From contig JAOAEZ010000008.1 in the NCBI GenBank assembly GCA_026416515.1, forward strand, positions 1 through 61,886: a stretch of DNA of 61,886 bases, written 5' to 3'. Position 1 is the stretch's first letter; every line of letters starts with the position of its first letter. The translations under genes and the position numbers were made by a program. The DNA comes from Hydrogenophilus sp. GTDB taxonomy: Bacteria; Pseudomonadota; Gammaproteobacteria; Burkholderiales; Rhodocyclaceae. This document shows, piece after piece, positions 39,138 to 51,908 of the stretch. The notes beneath the pieces were generated by a model. That model was not told the DNA's origin. It searched no databases and saw only the letters and a list, made by a program, of their open reading frames with translations.

Positions 39138-39190
39138 AAAATCCTCCTCATTGCTATAATTCTGCACCGGCCACCTACCGGGAGGCGTTC
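39138..39190. promoter_or_regulatory. Divergent promoter region between orn and cytochrome c
   Basis: The 53-bp gap contains TATAAT at 39155-39160 reading towards the cytochrome gene, and a GGGAGG ribosome-binding site just before its ATG. No clear -35 element was seen. Confidence 0.4.
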
Positions 39191-39535
39191 ATGCATCCTC
39201 TCTCCTACTTCCTCTCTCTTGCAACGGCTCTTCTTATGCTCCTTCTCTCAGCGCTCCCGGTCCGCGCTGCGGGGGATCCCTTCCCGGGCGCTGATCTAAA
39301 AGCAGGCAAAGCATATCACGACCGTTTCTGTGTTGAATGTCATACCCGTCGTTTTGGTGGCGAAGAAGGCAGCAATGTCTATTGGCGCGAAAACCGTCGG
39401 GCCACTCACCCAGAAGCCCTTCGACAAATGCTCACCATCTGCACCTCTAACCTCAACCTCGACCTCTTTCCTGAAGACGAACACCACATTGCGGGCTACC
39501 TCAACCACCGCTTCTACCGTTTTGGACTCAAATAA
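39191..39535 (+). CDS. Periplasmic monoheme c-type cytochrome
   Basis: 114 residues with a Sec signal peptide (hydrophobic core to VRA-AG, about residue 26). One heme-binding motif CVECH lies near residues 47-51. Candidate axial Met residues are few (LRQMLTIC is one). It resembles small class-I-like cytochromes encoded beside orn or rsgA in betaproteobacteria. The redox partner is unknown. A GGGAGG ribosome-binding site precedes the ATG. Confidence 0.83.
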   Translation: MHPLSYFLSLATALLMLLLSALPVRAAGDPFPGADLKAGKAYHDRFCVECHTRRFGGEEGSNVYWRENRRATHPEALRQMLTICTSNLNLDLFPEDEHHIAGYLNHRFYRFGLK

Positions 39536-40481
39536 TCTCCCCTCCTCCTCTTCCTGTCCCCCCTCTCTCACGAGCGGCTGGATCATCGCCGTACATGGGC
39601 AGCACCAACTTGCCGCCACCGACAGCGGCCACCTCTATCGTGTCCTCCCCCGTAAAAAGTCGCACGAAACCCTCTGCGGCGACCGAGTTTATCTTCGTCC
39701 CCTCGACGCCGCCACTGCAATCATCGAACAGCGGCAGCCGCGCACCGCCCTCTTCCTTCGCTCTGACCGCAGCCGGGCTCAAGGCATTGCCGCCAACATA
39801 GACACCCTTCTCATCCTCGTAGCCCCTGATCCCCCCATCTCCCCCGAATGGATCACTCGGGCGCTCGTAGCGGCCGAACATGCTGGGATTACTCCCCTCA
39901 TCGCCCTCAACAAAAGTGACCTTCTCCCTGACCCTCTCGCTCCTCACACTCTGCTTCGCCCTTTTCTCGCCGCCGGCTATTCCCTCTGCGTCCTCTCGGC
40001 GCGGTATCACCCCGCCCCCCTCCTTCCCCACCTTCACGGGCGGCGCATACTCCTCACTGGTCCCTCAGGGGCAGGCAAATCGACCCTCATCAACGCCCTT
40101 ATCCCCGACGCTGCGGCGCGCACTGGAGAAATCTCCCGTGCCCTCAACGCGGGGCGCCACACCACCACCTTCACCCGTCTCTACTGCTATGACGACGGCT
40201 GGATCATCGACTCGCCGGGCATTCAGCGTATCGGACTCCTTCACCTCGATCCCGCTGACCTTCCTCGTTATTTTCCCGAATTTCGGCCCTATCTCGGTCG
40301 CTGTCGCTATCGCGACTGTCGCCACCGCCCTGGCAGTAGCGGCTGTGCGCTTCTCGCTGCTCTGAGCAATAGCGATCTCCCCCTCGAACGCTATCGTCAC
40401 TACCTCGCCATCCTCGACGAGCTTGAAGCCCTTCCCCCTCACGAACGCGCCCGTTTTCAGCAGCGCGCGCCCTCTCTCTAG
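39522..40481 (+). CDS. rsgA: Ribosome small subunit-dependent GTPase RsgA (YjeQ)
   Basis: A circularly permuted GTPase acting late in 30S subunit assembly. An N-terminal OB-fold (GWIIAVHGQHQLAA...) is followed by the G4 motif ALNKSD, then G1 GPSGAGKST and G3 DSPG. A C-terminal zinc finger reads CRYRDCRHRPGSSGC. The start is uncertain: no ATG fits, and a TTG at 39522, inside the end of the cytochrome gene, gives about 319 residues. Earlier frame sequence antisense to nothing recognisable is discounted. Confidence 0.9.
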   Translation: MDSNNLPSSSSCPPSLTSGWIIAVHGQHQLAATDSGHLYRVLPRKKSHETLCGDRVYLRPLDAATAIIEQRQPRTALFLRSDRSRAQGIAANIDTLLILVAPDPPISPEWITRALVAAEHAGITPLIALNKSDLLPDPLAPHTLLRPFLAAGYSLCVLSARYHPAPLLPHLHGRRILLTGPSGAGKSTLINALIPDAAARTGEISRALNAGRHTTTFTRLYCYDDGWIIDSPGIQRIGLLHLDPADLPRYFPEFRPYLGRCRYRDCRHRPGSSGCALLAALSNSDLPLERYRHYLAILDELEALPPHERARFQQRAPSL

Positions 40482-40494
40482 GAAAGGGCGCGCG
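40464..40494. terminator. Hairpin between convergent rsgA and thiolase genes
   Basis: A 10-bp GC-rich perfect stem, arms at 40464-40473 and 40485-40494 (CGCGCGCCCT / AGGGCGCGCG), with an 11-nt loop that contains the rsgA stop. There is no T-run on the + strand. It could act as a bidirectional or Rho-assisted terminator. Confidence 0.5.
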
Positions 40495-40508
40495 GCATCC
40501 TCTCCCCC

Positions 40509-41690
40509 TTACAATCGCTCGAAGACCACTGCGATCCCCTGACCCCCGCCGATACACATCGTCGCCAGTCCATATCGGCCGTTTATCCGCTGCAACTCAT
40601 AGAGCAACTTCGTCGCCAAAATTGCTCCGGTTGCCCCCACCGGATGGCCCAACGCGATCGCTCCCCCGTTCGGGTTGGTTTTCTCTGGATCCAACCCCAA
40701 CCCCTTCTGCACCACCAAAGCCTGCACTGCGAATGCCTCGTTAGACTCGATCACATCGATCGCCTCCAACGTCAACCCTGCCCGCTGCAACGCCCGTTGC
40801 GTAGCGGGGATTGGTCCTTCACCCATCACATCGTTTGGCACTCCGGCCACAGCGTACGCCACCACCCGCGCGATAGGTTTCGCCCCCAAGCGCTCGGCTG
40901 CCTTTCGCTCTGCCAACACCAAAAATGCCGCCGCATCGTTGATCCCCGACGCGTTCCCTGCTGTTACCGTTCCTCCCTCCTGGAACACGGGCTTTAACTT
41001 CGCCAACGACTCCAACGTCGTCTCCGGGCGGGGATGTTCATCTCGATCGAAGATCACCTCCCCCTTCTTCGTCCGGATTGGAATCGGCACGATCTGTGTC
41101 TGGAACCGTCCCTCCGCGATTGCCCGTGCTGCTCGTCGCTGCGACTCTACCGCATAAGCATCCTGCTCCTCTCGGGAAATTCCCCACTTCACCGCCAAAT
41201 TCTCTGCCGTCACCCCCATATGTCCCACCCCGAACGGATCGGTCAACACGGCCACCATCGCATCGATCGCTGGCGTATCGCCCATTCGCGCCCCGCTGCG
41301 CAATGCCGGCAGCAGATAAGCCCCTCGCGACATCACCTCTACCCCTCCGCCCACAGTCACCTCTGCGTCCCCCAGCAAAATCTGCTGTGCTGAGGTCACG
41401 ATCGCCTGCAACCCCGAACCGCACAAGCGGTTTACCTGCATCGCCACTGACTCCATTCGGCACCCTGCCTGGATTGAAGCCACCCGTGGCACATACGCGT
41501 AGCGTGCCTCCGTCGGGATGCAATTCCCCACCGTCACATACTCCACTACCCTGGGCTCGATCCCCGCCCGCTCGATCGCCCCCTTCATCACCATTCCGGC
41601 CAACTCAGCCGGCTCCACTCCTGCTAAAGACCCCCCGAACGCGCCGATCGCCGACCGCGCTGCGCTCAACACCACTACCTCACGTTCCAT
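40509..41690 (-). CDS. Acetyl-CoA acetyltransferase (thiolase)
   Basis: A 393-residue biosynthetic-type thiolase condensing two acetyl-CoA to acetoacetyl-CoA, or the reverse. The nucleophile Cys is in NRLCGSGLQA, the His in GHPVGATG, and the second Cys in CIGGGQG, so the active site is complete. Length and motifs match PhaA/AtoB. It is a single gene here; no phaB or phaC is adjacent, so a role in polyhydroxybutyrate synthesis versus fatty-acid or ketone metabolism cannot be decided. GGGAGG precedes the ATG. Confidence 0.94.
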   Translation of the reverse strand: MEREVVVLSAARSAIGAFGGSLAGVEPAELAGMVMKGAIERAGIEPRVVEYVTVGNCIPTEARYAYVPRVASIQAGCRMESVAMQVNRLCGSGLQAIVTSAQQILLGDAEVTVGGGVEVMSRGAYLLPALRSGARMGDTPAIDAMVAVLTDPFGVGHMGVTAENLAVKWGISREEQDAYAVESQRRAARAIAEGRFQTQIVPIPIRTKKGEVIFDRDEHPRPETTLESLAKLKPVFQEGGTVTAGNASGINDAAAFLVLAERKAAERLGAKPIARVVAYAVAGVPNDVMGEGPIPATQRALQRAGLTLEAIDVIESNEAFAVQALVVQKGLGLDPEKTNPNGGAIALGHPVGATGAILATKLLYELQRINGRYGLATMCIGGGQGIAVVFERL

Positions 41691-41835
41691 AGTTTCTCCC
41701 TCCCATATTGGTCTCGATTTAACCTTTTACTCTACCACATTTTTACCTTCTTCTTTCCCCCGCCCTCCTTACCCTCTCTCGCTACGCCCTAGGCGCCCCC
41801 TGCACCTCCCCTCACAAGGTATACTCCACTCCCCT

Positions 41836-43134
41836 ATGCGTTTCCTCTCCTTCCCTCTTCCCCTTCTCCTCTACGACGCGCTCTGGCGGATCGCCAAACC
41901 GCTCCTCATCGCCCGTCTCCGCTATCTGGCGCGTCGGCGCCATCCTGGCTATGGCGAAGCGATCGGCGAGCGGTTCGGGCAAATCGTTCTCCCTCTCGCG
42001 CTCCCGGCCCCCCTCTGGCTTCATGCGGTCTCTGTCGGCGAAACCCGGGCCGCGGAGCCCCTTGTCGCTCAAATTCGTCGTCACCACCCCACCCTTCCCC
42101 TTCTCATCACCCACACCACCCCCACTGCCCGCGCCATTGCTCGCACCCTTTGGGCGCAAGACCCCCACACTCATCTCGCCTGGGCCCCCTATGACGCCCG
42201 CTCCTGGACCTGCTCCTTTCTCGCCGCCGCCGCCCCCCGTGCCCTTCTCCTTCTCGAAACCGAGCTCTGGCCCAACTGGCTCTTCCTTGCCGCTCAACGT
42301 CGTCTCCCCCTCTTCATCCTCAATGCTCGTCTCTCCGAACGCTCCTTTCGTCGTTACCGGCGCTGGCAGCGCTGGCTTCCCCTTACCTGGGACGCGGTTG
42401 CTCTCGTAGCCGCGCAAACCCCCCTCGACGCCGAACGCTATGCAGCTCTTGGTGCCAAACGCATCGAAATCACCGGCAATCTCAAATTCGACTGCTCCCC
42501 CGACCCCTTGCACATCGACCTCGGCAAACGCTGGCGTGCGGCCATCGGCGAACGTCCGGTGATCCTTCTTGCCAGCACGCGCGACGGCGAAGAAGCCCTC
42601 TTTCTTCCCCTCTGGCGCGCTGCCACAGCCTCCCTCAACCCCCCTCCGCTCCTCGTGCTCGTTCCGCGTCATCCCGAACGCGCTGACGCCATCGCGCACC
42701 TTCTCCGCACGCACGCCCTTCGTCACACCCGGCGGAGCCAAGGGCTCCCCTCCTCCACCGACGATATCTGGCTCGGTGACTCCCTGGGCGAGCTCACCGC
42801 CTACTATGCCATGGCCGACGTCGCCCTCATCGGCGGGAGCTGGCTTCCGCACGGCGGGCAAAACCCCCTTGAAGCCCTTGCGGTTAGCTGTCCAGCGCTC
42901 CTTGGCCCTCATACCCACCACTTCGCCGCCATCGTCGCTGCTGGTGAAGAAGCCGGCGCCCTTGAAACCCTTCCCACTCCCTCCGCCGCGCTCGACCGTG
43001 CGCTCTTTCTCCTCACCCATGCCCACGAACGCGCCCGTCGTGCCGCGGCCGGTCAGCGTTTTCTCGCTCACCACCGCGGCGCCACCGATCGCACCTGGGC
43101 ACTTCTCTCCCCCCTTCTTTTCCCCTCCCCTTAA
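41836..43134 (+). CDS. waaA: 3-deoxy-D-manno-octulosonic acid (Kdo) transferase WaaA
   Basis: A 432-residue inner-membrane-anchored glycosyltransferase adding Kdo to lipid A precursor. A hydrophobic N-terminal segment is followed by WLHAVSVGETRAAEPL, ETELWPNWL, ARLSERSFRRY and the donor-site motif GGSWLPHGGQNPLEALA, all typical of WaaA/KdtA. The ATG at 41836 gives the canonical N-terminus. The upstream part of the frame, antisense to the thiolase gene, is not used. Confidence 0.94.
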   Translation: MRFLSFPLPLLLYDALWRIAKPLLIARLRYLARRRHPGYGEAIGERFGQIVLPLALPAPLWLHAVSVGETRAAEPLVAQIRRHHPTLPLLITHTTPTARAIARTLWAQDPHTHLAWAPYDARSWTCSFLAAAAPRALLLLETELWPNWLFLAAQRRLPLFILNARLSERSFRRYRRWQRWLPLTWDAVALVAAQTPLDAERYAALGAKRIEITGNLKFDCSPDPLHIDLGKRWRAAIGERPVILLASTRDGEEALFLPLWRAATASLNPPPLLVLVPRHPERADAIAHLLRTHALRHTRRSQGLPSSTDDIWLGDSLGELTAYYAMADVALIGGSWLPHGGQNPLEALAVSCPALLGPHTHHFAAIVAAGEEAGALETLPTPSAALDRALFLLTHAHERARRAAAGQRFLAHHRGATDRTWALLSPLLFPSP

Positions 43135-43156
43135 CCCCTCTCGAATCGACCACCCA

Positions 43157-43591
43157 TCACACCCGTGCCATCAACGCTGTGGCGACCCGCACCACTGCGC
43201 GTGCCGTCTCCTCATCGAGCGACGACTGCTCTGCCAACTCCATCAACTTCTGCTCCTCCTCCTCGGTCACCACCCCATCGGCCATTGCCACCAACGAAGC
43301 AAAAGCAAACGCCGTCGCATGCAACTCTGCGGGCAAAAACCCCAACGCATCCACTGCGGTCTGTCCAGGCCCCTTATTTTTCAAGTAACGCAGCGCGCTA
43401 TCTACTGCCCGCTGCAAATCGCTTCCTGCCAATGAGCGGTTTAACTGGGCGATTCCCACCAGCGCCATCACCTCATCGCGGTCCAGCTCTCCATCGATAC
43501 TCCCGATGGCCAACATCAACGCCAAGATCGCCTCGGCGTTATTCGAAAACTCCACTGTCTGGCTCTTCTTAAACAAATCGAATAATCCCAT
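43157..43591 (-). CDS. TerB-like tellurite resistance domain protein
   Basis: A 144-residue soluble helical protein. Starting MGLFDLFKKS, it contains two acidic motifs typical of TerB-like bundles: ALMLAIGSIDGELDRDEV and AFASLVAMADGVVTEEEEQ. TerB domains bind metal ions in stress responses, but single-domain copies have no settled role. The ATG at 43591 has AGGGAGG upstream. It is convergent with waaA and divergent from thiC. Confidence 0.82.
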   Translation of the reverse strand: MGLFDLFKKSQTVEFSNNAEAILALMLAIGSIDGELDRDEVMALVGIAQLNRSLAGSDLQRAVDSALRYLKNKGPGQTAVDALGFLPAELHATAFAFASLVAMADGVVTEEEEQKLMELAEQSSLDEETARAVVRVATALMARV

Positions 43592-43715
43592 CTTCTTTCC
43601 TCCCTTCAACCTCTCAAAGGTAAGTCTATTATACGATCGCTCCGTGACGCGCCGATGACACGCCCCCTTGTCCCTCCCGCCCCTTTGCGCTACTCTCTAT
43701 CCTCCCCGGACTTGA

Positions 43716-47157
<3,442 letters not shown>

Positions 47158-47160
47158 CCC

Positions 47161-48834
47161 TTACCGTCCTCGTCCTCCCTCCAACACCAACCGCCCATAC
47201 AATGGCTGCGGGGGGCGAGCGGTCCCGGGACCCATCAACAACGGCGCGATCTCTGCGCGCACAGCCTCTCCCCCCTCGGCGAAAACCAACCATCGAACAT
47301 TCTCAGCGCAAGGTGGCCACGGCTCTGACCCCTCATATACGAAAAATCGCTCCTCCACTGGTAAAAATCCCCGCCAATCCCATCGCAACCGTACTCCTCT
47401 CTCTTCCCCTCTCTCCAACGCTCTCGCCAACGCCTCCAACTCTGGAACGGTTCGCTCTCCCCCTCGAACCGGCAAGACCACGAACAACCGTTCTGTGCCG
47501 CTCCGGAACTGCAGCACCCACTCTCCCACTCGCTCCTCCCCCAGCCGGTGCAGCGGCGGGCGGTGCCACGTCGCCGCCTCAAACCCCCACACCGTTCCCT
47601 GCCAAATCACCTGCAGTGGTCGATCGCTCACCAACCGCCACACCTCTCCCTCCCCTTTTGACACGGTCGCCCAAAAAGGGGACATCACCCACCGCGGTGG
47701 CGGCACATCGGCGGGAATTGCTCGCTCCAGCGTCACTGGAGCCTGACGTCGTCCCTGGGTGCACAATCGCCACTCCGGTCGCAACCGCCCCCATGCCTCT
47801 GGCCCCCCTCCTCCGGAAAAAGACCATCCCTCTTGTCGGCTCGTCTCCCTTCCCTCTCCTTTCCTTTTCCTCCCTCTACTCCCTCCCTCCTCGCTCCTCT
47901 GCGGTCTCCTCTCCCCCTCTCTAGCCGTTGGGCGTCCCTCTCGGCCTGGCACCTGCACCACCAACCCCTCAAGTCTTCGTTCTCTTCCCTGCTCCCCTCC
48001 CCCTTTTTTCTCCGCCTTTCCTTCCTCCTTCCCCTTCTCCTTCCTTATTCCCTCCCCCTCTTTCTCCCCGCCACTCTTAACCGTTGTCTCCCCCCCGCCC
48101 GCTGCGGGTTGCGTTCCTCTTCCTTTCCCCTCACCCCCCGGCAAAGCCATTCCTGTCAAAGCCAATCTCTCCTTCCCTAGTCGCGGGGGCAGCAAATTGG
48201 GCACTGGCTGAGCCGCCAACTCCGGCGGTAATGCGCTCGGATCCGCCAAATCCACCCCCAGTGGGATTGGCGGTATCCCCTCTCCCCCTGTCTGACCTGG
48301 CCCCTGCCCCCCTGCGGGTGCAGATTTTCTCTCCCCCTTTGTACTCCCCCGGCCCTCCTTCTTTCCGCTTTCCCCCTCCATCGCGCTCTTTATCTTCCCG
48401 ATTCCCTCAGCGGTTTGGATCAACTCCTGGGGGGAAACTGGCTGACACACTGCCCGCCACAAACGCTCATCCACGCTCCCCTTCGCAATCGGCGCCGGCT
48501 GACTCTCATTCACCGCCTCCTCGCGCAATGGCATTCCCTCGGCATCCAAATAGACCCGTTTCACCGTCACGAAAGTCCGTCGCTGGCAATCGAAACGGTT
48601 CAACGCCCGCACCGACGCAAATCCCACGCGCGCTGCCTCCTCAGGCGCCAAAATAACGCGGCCCCACGCCACCTTCACCCCTGCTCCGGCCGGCATCACC
48701 GTATCGGGGTCTAATTGCACCTCTCGCTCTCGATCCTTAGCCACAGTTACCCACTCCCCTTGCGCTGGCGCGGCAACCCCGCTCCCCACCACTCCCAACA
48801 GCAGTGCCGCCATCCATTGTGCCCCTAATCGCAT
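47161..48834 (-). CDS. Secreted protein with surface-adhesin-E-like N-terminus and long low-complexity centre
   Basis: 557 residues with a signal peptide (to about residue 26, GVAAPAQG-EW). Residues about 27-130 resemble the surface-adhesin protein E domain: EWVTVAKD, Asp-rich strand, ALNRFDCQRRTF, and a matching second Cys in LWRAVCQP. Residues about 155-345 are Gly/Lys/Glu/Arg-rich low complexity with few hydrophobics. The C-terminal 190 residues are again well-formed and contain several Trp (VRLRWDWRGFLP, WPPCAENVRWLVFA), but I do not recognise the fold. It ends 3 bp from the convergent recQ stop. Composition suggests a surface or periplasmic spacer protein. Confidence 0.72.
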   Translation of the reverse strand: MRLGAQWMAALLLGVVGSGVAAPAQGEWVTVAKDREREVQLDPDTVMPAGAGVKVAWGRVILAPEEAARVGFASVRALNRFDCQRRTFVTVKRVYLDAEGMPLREEAVNESQPAPIAKGSVDERLWRAVCQPVSPQELIQTAEGIGKIKSAMEGESGKKEGRGSTKGERKSAPAGGQGPGQTGGEGIPPIPLGVDLADPSALPPELAAQPVPNLLPPRLGKERLALTGMALPGGEGKGRGTQPAAGGGETTVKSGGEKEGEGIRKEKGKEEGKAEKKGGGEQGRERRLEGLVVQVPGREGRPTAREGERRPQRSEEGGSRGRKRKGEGRETSRQEGWSFSGGGGPEAWGRLRPEWRLCTQGRRQAPVTLERAIPADVPPPRWVMSPFWATVSKGEGEVWRLVSDRPLQVIWQGTVWGFEAATWHRPPLHRLGEERVGEWVLQFRSGTERLFVVLPVRGGERTVPELEALARALERGEERGVRLRWDWRGFLPVEERFFVYEGSEPWPPCAENVRWLVFAEGGEAVRAEIAPLLMGPGTARPPQPLYGRLVLEGGRGR

Positions 48835-48993
48835 CCTTTACTCCTTCTCCGCACCCGTCCTCCTTATTATCGGTTACCAACCCTCAAACTTTACGCGCAC
48901 GCTCTCTCTGCTGAGCCGCTCGAGACCTTCCCCCACTCGCTTCACTTCCAACCTGCGGTAAACTACTCTGTTTTCGCTTCGATCTTAACCCTC
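48835..48993. other. Divergent intergenic region
   Basis: 159 bp between the low-complexity secreted protein gene and the RNB ribonuclease gene. It must contain both promoters. TAAACT near 48960 is a possible -10 element towards the ribonuclease. No strong operator, hairpin or small gene was recognised. Confidence 0.4.
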
Positions 48994-50871
48994 ATGTATC
49001 TCCTCTTTGAAGAATCGGGCGCCTTCAAAACGGGGCAACTCATCGAGCAACATGAAGCCACTGCGACGGTCGAACTCCCCACGGGGCGGCGTCTTAAAAT
49101 CAAGCGCAACCACATCCTCCTCACCTTCACCGACCACGACCCCATGCAACTCCTCCCCGACGCCGAACGCGAAGCAGAGGCGATCGACCTCGACTTTCTC
49201 TGGCAAGTTGCTCCTGACGACGAATTTGACTATCAAACCATGGCCATCGCCTACTATGGAGAAAAGGCGAGCACACTCGAACGCACGGCCATGCTCCTCA
49301 AACTCCACTCTGCCCCCATCTACTTTCATCGTCGCGGTCGGGGTCGCTACCGCAAAGCCCCTCCGGACATTCTTACCGCTGCCCTTATCGGTCTTGAAAA
49401 AAAGCAGCGGCGGCAGCAGCAAATCGCCCTTTGGCGGGACCAACTGCTCGCGGGCCTCTTTCCTCCCGAATGGCAACCGCAACTTTCGCACCTCCTCTAT
49501 GCCCCCGACCGCAATCGGCCGGAAACCGAAGCCCTCTATGCTGCCGCTGAAGCCGCCGGTACCACGCCCGTACGGCTTCTCTTTGCTGTCGGCGCGCTCC
49601 CGCACACCTATGCCTACCACTGGGGGCGCCTGCTTCACGAACTCCCCTTTGACCCTCAAGAACCTCCTCCCTCCCCCTCACCTCCGCTTCTTGACAGCAG
49701 CCTGCTTCCCCTCGCCTCGGCGCCCGCCTTCTCGATCGACGACCACACCACCACCGAAATCGACGACGCCTTCTCCCTTCATCCCCTCCCCGGCGGAGGC
49801 TGGCGTCTCGGAATTCACATCGCTGCTCCCACCCTCTCGGTCCTCCCCGCCACCCCTCTCGACCGCTATGCCCGTGCGCGCATGAGCACCCTCTACCTCC
49901 CGGGGGACAAAATCACCATGCTCCCTCACTTCGCCATTGAACGTCACACCCTTGCTCAAGACCGCACCCTCGCGGCGCTCTCTCTCTACCTCTACCTTAC
50001 TCCCGCCCTCACCCTTGAAAAAACGGAAACTCGTCTAGAGCAAGTAATCATCGCGGCCAACCTCCGGCTGCGCGACCTCGAAATGCACCTCAACGAAGTC
50101 ACCCTTGCTGCCGGTCTTCCCGAACCTTTTCCCTGGCGAGATGAACTGAAACTTCTCTGGCAACTTGCCCTTATCCTCGAAGCCCAACGGGGTGTTCCCG
50201 CTCCCTCAACCCCGCAAATCGACTATCTCTACTACATCGACTGGGCGCGCTCCACCCCTGATGGGCCGGGCCATGTCACCCTCGTTCCCCGGCCGCGCGG
50301 TGCTCCCATCGACAAGATCGTCAGCGAACTCGCCATCTTTGCCAACGTCTGTTGGGGAAAGCTCCTCGCCCAACACCAGATGCCGGCCCTCTACCGCGCC
50401 CAACCTCCTGGCGAAAAGGTCCGTATCACCCTTGAACCCCTTCCCCACGAAGGTCTTGGCGTCCCCTGCTATGCCTGGAGCACCTCCCCCCTTCGGCGCT
50501 ACACCGACCTCATCAATCAACACCAACTCCTCGCCATCCTCGGCCACTCCGCTCCCCTTTCCGCCGACGCGGTTGCTGACGTCATCTCCACCTTTGAAAC
50601 TCGCTACGCCCAATATACCGAATGGCAACGCACGCTAGAGCGCTACTGGGCTCTCCGCTGGCTACGCCAAGAACAGATCGAGACCACCTCGGCCACCCTT
50701 TGGCGGGAAAACATCGTTCGGCTAGAAGGTCTTCCCCTCCTCGCCAAAGTTCCCTCCCTTCCCTCCCTTCCTCCCGGAGCGCGCGTCGAAGTCGCCATCG
50801 AGCACATCGACCTCATCGACCTCGACCTCACCCTGCGCTATCGTCGTTCTCTCCCCTCCGACGCCCCATGA
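48994..50871 (+). CDS. RNB-domain exoribonuclease (RNase II/R family)
   Basis: A 625-residue 3'-5' exoribonuclease. The RNB catalytic motif FSIDDHTTTEIDDAFS supplies the metal-binding Asp residues, and STSPLRRYTDLINQHQL is the second family signature. The N-terminal 230 residues are not the usual cold-shock domains of RNase R, and the C-terminal S1 domain is reduced, so it is closer to the shorter VacB-like group than to E. coli RNase II or R. Its stop overlaps the tonB start (ATGA). Confidence 0.88.
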   Translation: MYLLFEESGAFKTGQLIEQHEATATVELPTGRRLKIKRNHILLTFTDHDPMQLLPDAEREAEAIDLDFLWQVAPDDEFDYQTMAIAYYGEKASTLERTAMLLKLHSAPIYFHRRGRGRYRKAPPDILTAALIGLEKKQRRQQQIALWRDQLLAGLFPPEWQPQLSHLLYAPDRNRPETEALYAAAEAAGTTPVRLLFAVGALPHTYAYHWGRLLHELPFDPQEPPPSPSPPLLDSSLLPLASAPAFSIDDHTTTEIDDAFSLHPLPGGGWRLGIHIAAPTLSVLPATPLDRYARARMSTLYLPGDKITMLPHFAIERHTLAQDRTLAALSLYLYLTPALTLEKTETRLEQVIIAANLRLRDLEMHLNEVTLAAGLPEPFPWRDELKLLWQLALILEAQRGVPAPSTPQIDYLYYIDWARSTPDGPGHVTLVPRPRGAPIDKIVSELAIFANVCWGKLLAQHQMPALYRAQPPGEKVRITLEPLPHEGLGVPCYAWSTSPLRRYTDLINQHQLLAILGHSAPLSADAVADVISTFETRYAQYTEWQRTLERYWALRWLRQEQIETTSATLWRENIVRLEGLPLLAKVPSLPSLPPGARVEVAIEHIDLIDLDLTLRYRRSLPSDAP

Positions 50872-51896
50872 ATCGCCGTTTTGCCCTTGCCCTTCTCCTC
50901 TCCCTCCTCCTTCACCTTCTCGTTCCGCCCCTTCTGACCCACCTTCTTCGCCACCTTCTTCCCACTCCCAAGCCCCTCGTCAAACGTGACGCCACCCTCA
51001 CCGTTCATCTCCTCAACGCCCGGCAAGAGCGTCCCCCCCTTGAAGAAACCAAGCGTCATGCCCCGCACCCTCTTGAAGGAGGTGGAGAGACCCCTGAAAC
51101 TCACCCAACTGCCCCTCAACCTCCCACCCCTCTCACCGACGCTCCTCTCTCCACCCCTCCTTCCTCCTCCCCCTCCCATATCCCCTCTCCTCTTCCCCCT
51201 CAACCCCCTCCTGACCCACCCTCCACCTCTCCTCCCTCCTCTCCCTCCCCTGCTCCCCCCTCCCTTGCCGAAGCGCAGCCCCGTCCTCGTCCCTCTCCCT
51301 CTCCCCCTGCGTCTCACCCCTCCACCTCCTCCCCCAAACCCTCTCCTCGTCCCCCTCTCCGTCCCACCCCCTCTCAACCCTCAGGTGTTCCTCGCGCTGC
51401 TCTTCCCCCGGCTCCTTCTCCCTCTCTCGCTCCTCCCGCGCACCTTCCTCCCTCTCCCCCTGCCGACCTCCTCGACATCGCCCACCAACTCACCCAACTC
51501 CGTGCTGAAATCGACCGAGAAACCCGGGCCATCGCTGAACGCCCGCGGAAACGCCACGTTGGCGTCACCGTCCGCGACCATCCCCTCGCCGCCTATATAG
51601 AAGCCTGGCGGCAAAAAATCATTCGTCTCGGCACCCTCAATTTTCCCACAGACGCTCGTGGTCAAAAACTCTACGGCACCCTTATTCTTGAAGTCGCCAT
51701 TGACGCCTCTGGCAAGCTCCTCTCTGCCACCGTTATCGAACCCTCTCGCTCCCCCGCCCTCGACGCCGCTGCCCTCAAAATCGTTCACCTCGCTGCCCCC
51801 TATGCCCCATTTCCCCCTGAAATCGCCGCTGACACCGACATCCTCGTCATCACCCGGCGCATCACCTTCACCCACACTGGACTCACCACCCCCTAG
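50868..51896 (+). CDS. tonB: TonB-family energy transducer
   Basis: 342 residues: a single N-terminal membrane helix (ALALLLSLLLHLLVPPLLTH) and a long Pro/Ser/Thr-rich periplasmic spacer (about residues 60-190). A C-terminal TonB domain ends the protein (YGTLILEVAIDASGKLLSA, then SPALDAAALKIVHLAAPY). It would carry proton-motive energy to outer-membrane receptors, but no exbB, exbD or TonB-dependent receptor is nearby. The ATG overlaps the ribonuclease stop. The spacer is more Pro-rich than usual, in keeping with the C-rich + strand. Confidence 0.9.
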   Translation: MNRRFALALLLSLLLHLLVPPLLTHLLRHLLPTPKPLVKRDATLTVHLLNARQERPPLEETKRHAPHPLEGGGETPETHPTAPQPPTPLTDAPLSTPPSSSPSHIPSPLPPQPPPDPPSTSPPSSPSPAPPSLAEAQPRPRPSPSPPASHPSTSSPKPSPRPPLRPTPSQPSGVPRAALPPAPSPSLAPPAHLPPSPPADLLDIAHQLTQLRAEIDRETRAIAERPRKRHVGVTVRDHPLAAYIEAWRQKIIRLGTLNFPTDARGQKLYGTLILEVAIDASGKLLSATVIEPSRSPALDAAALKIVHLAAPYAPFPPEIAADTDILVITRRITFTHTGLTTP

Positions 51897-51908
51897 GAAG
51901 GAGCCCTC

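Noticed and set aside
41812..43074. A 420-codon minus-strand frame opposite waaA
   Set aside because: Gly/Glu/Val-rich shadow frame without motifs; the opposite strand carries the complete WaaA signature set.
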